Below are positions 13,486 to 19,970 of a DNA stretch of 24,078 nt, in pieces (position 1 is the first letter of the stretch; each line of letters opens with the position of its first letter). The translations under genes were made by a program, and so were the position numbers. Source of the stretch: a virus; the IMG/VR virus record IMGVR_UViG_3300032117_000154, positions 1-24,078 of that record; one strand, given 5' to 3'. Below the pieces are notes generated by a model. That model had not been told where the DNA came from. It worked only from the letters and a program-made list of their open reading frames with translations, and ran no database searches.

Positions 13486-13937
13486 GCCTCGATCCTCCGC
13501 AGGACGATGAGGATATTAGAGCCGCCGTCTGTCAGTTCTAGGCTCACTTTCTCAAACAGCACGTCCCAGTAGCAGTACGCAGCACCGTACTTGAGGTTGT
13601 ACTCAGTGCTCTTGACCCAGTAGTCCCAGGTGCGCTCAGTACAGAACCTGCGATGTGTGGGGTCCGTGTACGCTGACTCGCTTCGCCAGTGCGGCGATCG
13701 AATCCGGAGTACACCACCTGGCTTGAGCACCCGCCCCGCCTGGTTCATGAAGACCAGGGGGTCGTTAACGTGCTCGAAGACATCCATCGCCCGGATCTCA
13801 TCCACGCTAGCGTTATCCCACGGCCACGGTGCTACGTCCAGGTCGTGCACGACATCGATCCCGGGCAGCTCTGCGATGTCCGAGTTCACCCACCCGGTAC
13901 GGATGTCGTATCCGGCACCAAGGTTCAACCGCTTCAT
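13482..13937 (-). CDS. Class I SAM-dependent methyltransferase
   Basis: A compact 151-residue methyltransferase. KRLNLGAGYD (residues 2-11) is motif I, which binds S-adenosylmethionine. Acidic residues near 31-34 fit the ribose contact, DVFEHV (52-57) is the usual post-motif block and LKPGGVLRIRSPHW (71-84) is the typical strand and loop. Membership between two glycosyltransferases, with ATGA overlaps at both ends, points to methylation of the sugar or glycan they build. Protein or small-molecule substrates are not excluded. Phage-encoded methylation of virion glycans is known in some actinobacteriophages, which makes this reading reasonable. Confidence 0.87.
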   Translation of the reverse strand: MKRLNLGAGYDIRTGWVNSDIAELPGIDVVHDLDVAPWPWDNASVDEIRAMDVFEHVNDPLVFMNQAGRVLKPGGVLRIRSPHWRSESAYTDPTHRRFCTERTWDYWVKSTEYNLKYGAAYCYWDVLFEKVSLELTDGGSNILIVLRRIEA

Positions 13938-14689
13938 GGCACCATCCGATACATGGCTGTCCCGCGCTTCTCCTTAAAGGAGGGGTTCAGGGTGTTGTGG
14001 TAGTCCGCCGGGCCAGCGTGCACACCTTCAAAGCGTCCGATGTTCTGCGAGCGAGAGGCTAGAGGGAATACGCACTTGAGCCCACGACCAGGGATAACAC
14101 GGAGATCCAAATTCCAATCGTATCCTGCTGGCTCACCCGAGCTGTAGTCTCTATCCCATGTCGGCTCGAACACGCTCTCAAATCGGTCGTTCCAAGTCCC
14201 CCAGATCCAGCACCGGTACCTCGGCAGCAGCTGCACCTCATCCTCGGCAGCCCCCGCATCCGCAGGCTCCGGCGTGTGCGCGCACACCCCCGCTACTCCT
14301 GGATCATCCTTGAACTTGTTGGCTGTCCACTTGAAGTAGCGCAGGATGTCATCCGACACGAGCATGTCGTCGTCGGCGATGATGACGAACCGAGCCCCCG
14401 CTTCGAACCCGCGCTTCATCGAGAACTCCGGGTTCATCGATACCCCGTAGTGCTCCGGATTCACCTCGGCTTCCAGGTGCGGCAGCAGCTCCCGCTTGTC
14501 CGCGCACACCCGGAGAATCTCATCCTGCCTATCAGACGGGTCAGCGTAGACAATGAACCGTCCCAGGCTGTTCACATCACGCACGCCGGTCCAGGAATGC
14601 AGCGCCTTCTTCAGGTACCCGGGCCGCCGCCACGCCGTGAGCACGACAGCCATGTCCGAGTAGTTGATCGCTTCAGTCACGTCAGTCAC
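13934..14689 (-). CDS. GT13-like (GNT-I-like) glycosyltransferase, copy A
   Basis: A 251-residue GT-A fold transferase and paralogue of the 12706-13485 product. Shared blocks occur in the same order: VLTAWRRPGYLKKAL, ADDDMLVSDDILRYF (Asp106-108, metal and donor site), RYRCWIWGTWNDRF, EPTWDRDYSSG, YDWNLDLRVIPG, ASRSQNIGRFEGVHAG and TLNPSFKE. The motif order fits GT13/GNT-I-like enzymes; GT2 is the general alternative. I chose GTG 14689, which overlaps the epimerase stop as GTGA and has AAGGGG upstream, instead of ATG 14755, which would lie inside the epimerase gene. Duplicate transferases suggest two successive sugar additions or two acceptors. Confidence 0.8.
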   Translation of the reverse strand: MTDVTEAINYSDMAVVLTAWRRPGYLKKALHSWTGVRDVNSLGRFIVYADPSDRQDEILRVCADKRELLPHLEAEVNPEHYGVSMNPEFSMKRGFEAGARFVIIADDDMLVSDDILRYFKWTANKFKDDPGVAGVCAHTPEPADAGAAEDEVQLLPRYRCWIWGTWNDRFESVFEPTWDRDYSSGEPAGYDWNLDLRVIPGRGLKCVFPLASRSQNIGRFEGVHAGPADYHNTLNPSFKEKRGTAMYRMVP

Positions 14690-15543
14690 AGCATCCCCTT
14701 CGCAGCGAGCTGCGCCTGGTACCATGCAACCGTCTCCGGTACGCGCCACGGCCATGCATGCTCAGCAGAACAGGCTGGATTCTCAGCTACGACAACAGCA
14801 CCCTCCGGCTCGCCAGCGCGCCCTGATACGTGCACGATACGGGATTTTGACTTGCACGCCTCAATGATGTCCAGTGCTGCGTCCTGCACCCTGGTCGCCA
14901 CTCCGCTTCCGGCTTCGACCACAGTTCCGTACGGGCCGTTAATCGCCTCGACCAGTACATCTGCCACGTCAGCAGCATGCACCAGGTCAATCATCTGGTC
15001 ACCGGAACCGTTGATCTCGATCCGCATGCCCGTCAGTGCCCGGCAGGCAAACGACGGGAATATCTTCCGGACACCTCCCGATCCATGCGGAGCGGACATC
15101 TTCTGCCCGGCACCGTAGACGTGGTACGCCCGGACCACGGTAATTCTCTCGCCTCGCCAGGTAGCGCGTGCCAGGCCCAGGTCCTCCGCCGCCCCCTTGG
15201 TGATCGCGTACGGGTTCAGCTGCCCTTTGTGCCCGGTGCCCACCTGCACGACCGGGATGCCAGCCCGAGCGGCAGCATCGTAGACGTTGAGCGCGCCAAT
15301 GATATTCGATTCTACCGCCTGATGCTCTCCGCCATTAGCGAACAGTTCTGATGTGCCCAGCACCCCGGCGAGATTGATGACCGCATCAATCTGCCGGGAT
15401 ATCGACTTGTCCAGCTGCGCCCGGTTTTCTACGTACCGGTCATCACAGGCATCGAATGACACGCATGTGTGCCCCGCCTTGCCGAGTGCGTCTTCCGTGT
15501 ACTTCCCGATGAACCCGTTCGAGCCTGTTACCAGTACTCGCAT
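14686..15543 (-). CDS. NAD-dependent sugar epimerase/dehydratase (extended SDR)
   Basis: A 285-residue extended short-chain dehydrogenase/reductase. MRVLVTGSNGFIG opens the Rossmann fold with GxxGxxG (residues 7-13); INLAG follows strand 4, and PYAITK gives the catalytic Tyr112-x3-Lys116. ACHVYG-type sequence (here AYHVYG) and DLVHAADVADVL are typical of nucleotide-sugar epimerases and 4,6-dehydratase relatives. It probably makes or modifies the donor sugar used by the neighbouring transferases; the exact substrate is not predictable. ATG 15543 has GGGATGG just upstream and begins at the first Rossmann strand, so longer in-frame starts were rejected. It lies 16 bases after the GT17-like gene. 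Confidence 0.88.
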   Translation of the reverse strand: MRVLVTGSNGFIGKYTEDALGKAGHTCVSFDACDDRYVENRAQLDKSISRQIDAVINLAGVLGTSELFANGGEHQAVESNIIGALNVYDAAARAGIPVVQVGTGHKGQLNPYAITKGAAEDLGLARATWRGERITVVRAYHVYGAGQKMSAPHGSGGVRKIFPSFACRALTGMRIEINGSGDQMIDLVHAADVADVLVEAINGPYGTVVEAGSGVATRVQDAALDIIEACKSKSRIVHVSGRAGEPEGAVVVAENPACSAEHAWPWRVPETVAWYQAQLAAKGML

Positions 15544-15559
15544 TCCATCCCATCCCCGT

Positions 15560-16327
15560 TCATTCTTCATCTCTCGGCCTGAACCACGAAGCAGGACATT
15601 CCCGCTTCCAGACCCACTGTGGCCATGTCTCGTCAACATCCACTCCGGCCAGCCGGTGCCCGTCGGAGTGCATTCCCTCACGGAGCCACACCCCGGACCG
15701 CAGCGCATCTTCCGTGTCCTTCGTCATCTCCAGGTGGCAGTGCACGTCAAGCTTCGCGATATGCGCAGCCGTCCCGCCCATCCAGGACAGGTGACTCCCT
15801 CCGTCGCCCACAGCAGGGAGGGAGTTTCTCACGCCGCGCAGCCTGGCAAACGAGCCAGCGCTTCTCACCTTCGTCACGATCGTACCATGCCAGGGGAGCG
15901 GATGCACCCAGTCCACGGCATACTGGCAGAGCCGCTGCTGCAGGACAACCGGGTACGTCCCGGCTCCCACGATCTCGCGCAGCGTGCCCGCCCGGGGAAT
16001 CTCGTCGCAATCCCCGTGCAGCACCACGTCGTTCCACTCGGCATCCGCGAGACCGCGCTTAACGAACTCACGTTGCGCCAGTTCCCGGCTCCACGGGTCA
16101 TCCCCCCGGGGCAGTTCATCCGCCTTCACGTGCACGTGAATGATCCGGTCTGCCCACGGGGCAAATCGCTCCCGGTTCCACATGTAGTGCAGCGGCTTCC
16201 GGAATCCCCGGTGCGCAATCTCTGCCTCGACAATCACGTGCACAAGATCGTCCACGCCTTCCAGCTCACGGAGGCGGCACTCAAGCACGTCAAGCTCGTC
16301 TCCGAACATGAACGAGTCCCAGATCAC
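15560..16327 (-). CDS. GT17-like glycosyltransferase
   Basis: A 255-residue protein with the features of glycosyltransferase family 17, the family of eukaryotic GNT-III (adds bisecting GlcNAc to N-glycans). It opens IWDSFMFGDELDVLECRL. VHVIVEAEIAHRGFRKPLHY (30-48), RFAPWADRIIHV (54-65), WSRELAQREF (79-88) and VVLHGDCDEIP (101-111) follow in family order; the last holds the metal-binding acidic residues. Bacterial and viral GT17 members exist, but their acceptors are mostly unknown. I placed the start at GTG 16327, overlapping the endolysin stop as GTGA, because the domain starts there. An upstream GTG at 16348 would add seven residues. Donor identity is inferred from family only. Confidence 0.87.
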   Translation of the reverse strand: MIWDSFMFGDELDVLECRLRELEGVDDLVHVIVEAEIAHRGFRKPLHYMWNRERFAPWADRIIHVHVKADELPRGDDPWSRELAQREFVKRGLADAEWNDVVLHGDCDEIPRAGTLREIVGAGTYPVVLQQRLCQYAVDWVHPLPWHGTIVTKVRSAGSFARLRGVRNSLPAVGDGGSHLSWMGGTAAHIAKLDVHCHLEMTKDTEDALRSGVWLREGMHSDGHRLAGVDVDETWPQWVWKRECPASWFRPRDEE

Positions 16328-17031
16328 GCGGTGAGTGCCGCCGTCCACGTAGCCGTGCCAACAATCCCGTCCTCGGAAGTCTTTTCTGCCCCCTGGAACT
16401 GCCGGGTAGCTGCCTCAGTGTCCGGGCCGAAATCCCCGTCCATCGTCAGGCTGTACTCGCGCGCGATGAGCAGCGCCTGCCAGTTCTTCACGGTCTGCCC
16501 GGTGCTGCCGAGCTGGATCACGGGGATCTGCGTCATGAGTTCATCATACTCTCCGAAGAAGCCGTCGTCAACAAGACTCTGATCCAGATTACGTCCCAGG
16601 GCACTGTCCGTCCACTGCGTTCCGTCCATCAGCCGGTCCACCGCGCCGCAGCTGTCCGGACCGCAGATGTGTGCTGTCCCCGTGTAGTGTGCGCTCCAGA
16701 ATCGGCAGGTGCTCAGGCTGATACCGGCCCCCTGCAGCGCGGCTAGTACCCCACCCATAGCGCTTGCAGACGCGTACAGGCATGGCCTGGGCGTCCCTAG
16801 GCCCGGCTGCCGCTGTACCCACCCGGGTACTTGCGCCGCCGTGGCGTCACCATTTTCAACATCCAGGCAGTTCGCGTTTCCTTCTGCCGTCACGGTGATG
16901 CTGAGCAGCTGGGCACCCGGGAAACGCTGAGCCAGGTCGCTGAACGTCGGCCAGTGCCCGTTGACGTACCCCGCCACTGCCGGAGCGTCCAGCGGGATGT
17001 TTTCCAGGCTCACTGCATCATACATTATCAC
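16324..17031 (-). CDS. Endolysin: glycoside hydrolase-like domain plus peptidoglycan-binding domain
   Basis: A 235-residue lysin. Residues 1 to about 160 form the glycoside hydrolase-like barrel common in actinobacteriophage lysins: MIMYDAV, VAGYVNG, CLDVENGDAT (acidic pair Asp57/Glu59), PCLYASAS, FWSAHY and DGTQWT. Residues 168-235 are a PG_binding_1 domain (VIQLGSTGQTVKNWQALL, then DGDFGPDTEAATRQFQ and DGIVGTATW). It should cut host cell wall from the inside at the end of infection, after a holin opens the membrane. I used GTG 17031 because AAGGAG lies ten bases upstream; an ATG at 17052 has a weaker site. It follows candidate holins and directly precedes the sugar genes. Confidence 0.85.
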   Translation of the reverse strand: MIMYDAVSLENIPLDAPAVAGYVNGHWPTFSDLAQRFPGAQLLSITVTAEGNANCLDVENGDATAAQVPGWVQRQPGLGTPRPCLYASASAMGGVLAALQGAGISLSTCRFWSAHYTGTAHICGPDSCGAVDRLMDGTQWTDSALGRNLDQSLVDDGFFGEYDELMTQIPVIQLGSTGQTVKNWQALLIAREYSLTMDGDFGPDTEAATRQFQGAEKTSEDGIVGTATWTAALTA

Positions 17032-17473
17032 GGCAGTCGTGCTCCTTGTCATCGGTGTACTCACGTGCAATCAGCTTCGTGAGAATGTCATCCTGCACCG
17101 CCAGGTGCTGCTGGATCTTTAGTGCTTCCGCTAGTACCGCTTCGGCATCCTGGTAGGTCTGCTCAGCACGCTTGTCCGAAGTTTTTGCCTGGATGTTCTG
17201 GCCCACGATGATGACGGGCAGTAGCACCAGCTGAAGGAAATTGGATGATACCCAGGCGATGATGATCGTCAGGTTGTGTGAGGTAATAGCCGATGGCAGT
17301 GACACTAGTGCGATGAGCGCGAACACGTAGCCGCAGATCATCGTGCCGACCACGGTGGTAACCGCCAGCCCGATCCTTGCATTCAGGCCGCCACCCCGCT
17401 CCGTAGCGGTACTGACTGGTCCTTGTTCCTTCCGCCTGGCGATGTGCGGATGCGGAACGTGTTCAAACAGCAT
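17018..17473 (-). CDS. Two-TM membrane protein, DUF1003-like, holin candidate
   Basis: A 151-residue membrane protein. After a basic N-terminal region (FEHVPHPHIARRKEQGP) come two hydrophobic segments, about residues 34-58 (IGLAVTTVVGTMICGYVFAL) and 68-92 (LTIIIAWVSSNFLQLVLLPV). A charged, helical cytoplasmic tail begins VGQNIQAKTSDKRAEQTYQD. The second segment with the following QNxQ resembles DUF1003 proteins. Its position immediately before the endolysin, which it overlaps by 14 bases, makes it a holin or lysis-accessory candidate. The ATG overlaps the preceding stop as TAATG and is preceded by AAAGGAG. Confidence 0.75.
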   Translation of the reverse strand: MLFEHVPHPHIARRKEQGPVSTATERGGGLNARIGLAVTTVVGTMICGYVFALIALVSLPSAITSHNLTIIIAWVSSNFLQLVLLPVIIVGQNIQAKTSDKRAEQTYQDAEAVLAEALKIQQHLAVQDDILTKLIAREYTDDKEHDCRDNV

Positions 17474-17847
17474 TACGTGTCTGCTCCTTTCCCGCCTTTG
17501 CGCATGTCCTCGCGGAAGCGCTCCAGGATGCCGATCCTGTTCTCGTGCCCGTTCAGCTCAGTCCGCACGCTCGTCACGAACTCACGCAGCTCAGCAGTCA
17601 GGCTGAAGACTGCATGCGTGTTCTCGTCCAGCTTGTCGGAGTTGTGCCGGACCGCAGCTGCCTGCTCGGCGCGTTGCTGGCCTTCTTGCGTCCAGCGCTC
17701 TCGCTGCTTGCCGTAGTACTTCATCAGGCCGCCCGCTACGCCGAATACGGTAGCGACGCTGCCGAGAATGTAGTACACGGTAACGCTGCTGATGCTGCTG
17801 CCCGCCCCCGGCTGAGCAATCGCGGCCAGGATAACCTGGCTCAGCAT
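17473..17847 (-). CDS. Single-TM coiled-coil membrane protein, holin candidate
   Basis: A 124-residue protein with a weakly hydrophobic N-terminus, one membrane segment (about residues 23-42, VTVYYILGSVATVFGVAGGL) and a long charged helix (RERWTQEGQQRAEQAAAV, then ELREFVTSVRTELNG) likely to form a coiled coil. Many phage holins and spanin-like helpers share this small TM-plus-coil plan, but several unrelated proteins do too. It lies in the lysis region between two other membrane proteins; AAGAGG is upstream of its ATG and the gene overlaps its neighbours by seven and one bases. Confidence 0.7.
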   Translation of the reverse strand: MLSQVILAAIAQPGAGSSISSVTVYYILGSVATVFGVAGGLMKYYGKQRERWTQEGQQRAEQAAAVRHNSDKLDENTHAVFSLTAELREFVTSVRTELNGHENRIGILERFREDMRKGGKGADT

Positions 17848-18137
17848 CCGAGCCTCTTCTTGAGCACGCTGAAGTCACTAGCCAGTTGCGCATCGTACTG
17901 CCGACTTGGATTGGATGTATTCGCGTTCGGCGGAGCCGGAGCCGCGTCAAGCAGGTCGATAACGGAGCACCACTTGTGCTCGGATGAGCTGACAGACCAC
18001 GATACAAACGCGACAGTACCGCCGGCAAATGCCAGGAAGCAGAAAACGATAAGCACGACAGGAATGATAAAGAAATGTTTAGTCGAGCGGTCATCATCTG
18101 GAACTGGAAATACCACAGGGTCTCCTAGATTGCTCAT
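17841..18137 (-). CDS. Single-TM protein downstream of tail genes
   Basis: A 98-residue protein: an acidic N-terminus (MSNLGDPVVFPVPDDD), one membrane segment (about 21-45, FFIIPVVLIVFCFLAFAGG), then SSSEHKWCSVIDLLD, a Pro/Asn spacer and a C-terminal QLASDFSVLKKRLGC ending in Cys. Small proteins with this KWC...LL...LGC pattern are often found after tail genes in actinobacteriophages (from memory). Their function is unknown. I chose ATG 18137, overlapping the tail protein stop as ATGA, rather than an in-frame start 18 bases upstream inside that gene. There is no good ribosome binding site, so coupling is likely. Confidence 0.72.
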   Translation of the reverse strand: MSNLGDPVVFPVPDDDRSTKHFFIIPVVLIVFCFLAFAGGTVAFVSWSVSSSEHKWCSVIDLLDAAPAPPNANTSNPSRQYDAQLASDFSVLKKRLGC

Positions 18138-19969
18138 GCTGAAACCCAGAAGCAACTGAACTGCGAGTACACCTGCGCACTAGCTGAGGTGGATACGTAC
18201 GTCCCCCAGGCTCCCCCCCAGCTCTGCGCTTGCAGGGACGGGTAAACGGATTCCCCCGGAGCCAGGTAGTAGAGATTGATCGCGGTAGCACCCGGAGGAG
18301 GACCTCCGGTAGATACCGGGTAGTAGACCTGCTGGAACTGATCCGGAGAAGATGACGGGATGATACTGCCACTAGAACTGACGTTGAATCCGGCGGTCAG
18401 CACTCCGGCAGTGCCGGAGACGGGCGGCACGGCATACAAGTCCGCGATGCACAGGTACCAGCCCGCCAGCTGAGACACGTACCGGTGATTAGTTGCATCC
18501 CAGCCGCCGTAGTTGTCCCCGTTACCGCCGTTGGGAGGAGCGCCGAGTGTGTCTATTGTCACCTTGTTAAAGGCCGCAGCCGTGCCGAATCCGGTTTGCG
18601 CCGTCAGCTGGTATCCGGTGAAGTACGGCCTGTTCATCAGGAATGTGATGTCGGCCCCCAGATGCTGATTGAGTGCTGCCGTCAGCGCCGTGCCGGACAG
18701 CGCACCCGCCTGCCAGCGGAATGAAGTACTAGGAGTTGCATACGTCAAGACAGTACCGGTAGCGGCTACCTGTCCCATGTACGCTCCGATAAGCCGGGAT
18801 CCGTAAGACGGCAGCAGCGTCAGGTTGCCGCCGCTATTCTGGAGCCCGTAGGTGAGCACCGTGTCATTTTTTGCCAGGCTGAGTATCCGCACGACTGACG
18901 TGCCCGTCATCCCGACACCCGTTATCCCCGGCCCGACGGGAGTCGCCTTGTAGACAGGCCCCTGGTAGAAGTTACCGATGCCGGTTCCGCCGGATCTCGT
19001 CTCTAGTCCTGAGTAGCGAACGCCCGCTGATGACTGCGTGCCCCAGCCGACTGTCGGGCAGAACAGGTACAAGCCCGGAAGCGGGACAGTGTAGATGCTG
19101 TTAGCTGTTGACCAGCCGCCGTAGTTGTCCACGTTCGGAGCCCCGGTGAACAAGATAGCTCCGGTGCCGCTGGTAGTGAAATTCTGGCTGCTCGCTGCGG
19201 TGACGCGCAGCATGGGCGGGTTGTTAAGCAGCGTCAGGCAGGATCCGAGCGTGGTATTAAGCGCTGCAGAGGTAACCGTCCCCCAGCTCGTCGTCGGAAC
19301 TGGGATAGACCCGAGCGTGCCGCCCCCGGTAGACACTCCATTCCAGAGCCAGCCCATCCGGGTGGTCTGCCCGGCGGTATCACTCCCGTTAGCGAAAATG
19401 ATAGGCGTGCTTGCCGTCAGCCACCAGAAGGACGGCTGCCAGGTGTTGACGGACCCGAACCCGGGATTGATGAGGTCCAGGTACCACGGGCAGTTGTTGT
19501 GCGTAGTCGTGCCGTACTGGAACACGCCGTTGGCGAAGGCGGTTCCGCTCAGGAACACCCCGGCTCCGACGCCGCCGGGAGGCGTGCTGACATTTTCCGT
19601 ATACGGGAATCCCCACGTCAGCCACTGTCCGGCGTATCCTCCCAGCGCCCCGCTGGAGGCCCCGACAAAGTTGCGGAAGTGGAACAGGGAGTTCACGCCG
19701 GGAGAATCCGCCCCGACCCCGTACAGGGCAGTGTTATCTATCACGGTAAACGCCTGGATACCGGAAACGTTTACCTGCTGCTGAACAAGAGGAGCATAGG
19801 CTGTGCCGCTGGCAGTCACGGACTCCGACAGCAGCGGCCGGTGCGCGTGGAACAAGATGCCAGTCGCGCCCGTGATGGTGGCAGTGGCACTGTACATGTC
19901 CAGGTTCAGCTGCTGTGCGGACAGCGGACCGGAAGTGTATGTACTCGGTGGTGTCGGGATGTCATTCAC
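18134..19969 (-). CDS. Minor tail protein with tandem C1q-like domains
   Basis: A 611-residue Gly/Thr/Ser/Tyr-rich protein, probably a tail-tip or receptor-binding component. The N-terminal ~230 residues are an uncharacterised beta-rich region. Two related domains follow, at about 237-400 and 433-611. Each begins with LN..LG....L.N.P, contains DNYGGW, then a PGLYLF or AGWYLC strand, and ends in a strand with Y/F-rich residues. This is the jelly-roll signature of C1q/TNF-like trimeric domains used by phage adhesins. The start is GTG 19969, one base past the preceding stop, with no strong ribosome binding site. It is the second tail gene in the late operon; host-surface binding is inferred. Confidence 0.8.
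   Translation of the reverse strand: MNDIPTPPSTYTSGPLSAQQLNLDMYSATATITGATGILFHAHRPLLSESVTASGTAYAPLVQQQVNVSGIQAFTVIDNTALYGVGADSPGVNSLFHFRNFVGASSGALGGYAGQWLTWGFPYTENVSTPPGGVGAGVFLSGTAFANGVFQYGTTTHNNCPWYLDLINPGFGSVNTWQPSFWWLTASTPIIFANGSDTAGQTTRMGWLWNGVSTGGGTLGSIPVPTTSWGTVTSAALNTTLGSCLTLLNNPPMLRVTAASSQNFTTSGTGAILFTGAPNVDNYGGWSTANSIYTVPLPGLYLFCPTVGWGTQSSAGVRYSGLETRSGGTGIGNFYQGPVYKATPVGPGITGVGMTGTSVVRILSLAKNDTVLTYGLQNSGGNLTLLPSYGSRLIGAYMGQVAATGTVLTYATPSTSFRWQAGALSGTALTAALNQHLGADITFLMNRPYFTGYQLTAQTGFGTAAAFNKVTIDTLGAPPNGGNGDNYGGWDATNHRYVSQLAGWYLCIADLYAVPPVSGTAGVLTAGFNVSSSGSIIPSSSPDQFQQVYYPVSTGGPPPGATAINLYYLAPGESVYPSLQAQSWGGAWGTYVSTSASAQVYSQFSCFWVSA
18500..19130. repeat. 19-bp direct repeat inside the C1q-like tail gene
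   Basis: CCAGCCGCCGTAGTTGTCC occurs at 18500-18518 and identically at 19112-19130, 612 bases apart and in frame. It encodes the DNYGGW core of both C1q-like domains. Recombination between copies would delete exactly one domain unit in frame. Confidence 0.7.
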
Positions 19970-19970
19970 C

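Noticed and set aside
14276-15118. Rightward open frame of 280 codons
   Set aside because: Antisense to the GT13-like and epimerase genes; no recognisable protein features.
15353-16582. Rightward open frame of 409 codons
   Set aside because: Antisense to the GT17-like and epimerase genes, both with full family motifs; the translation is Pro/His/Arg-rich shadow sequence.
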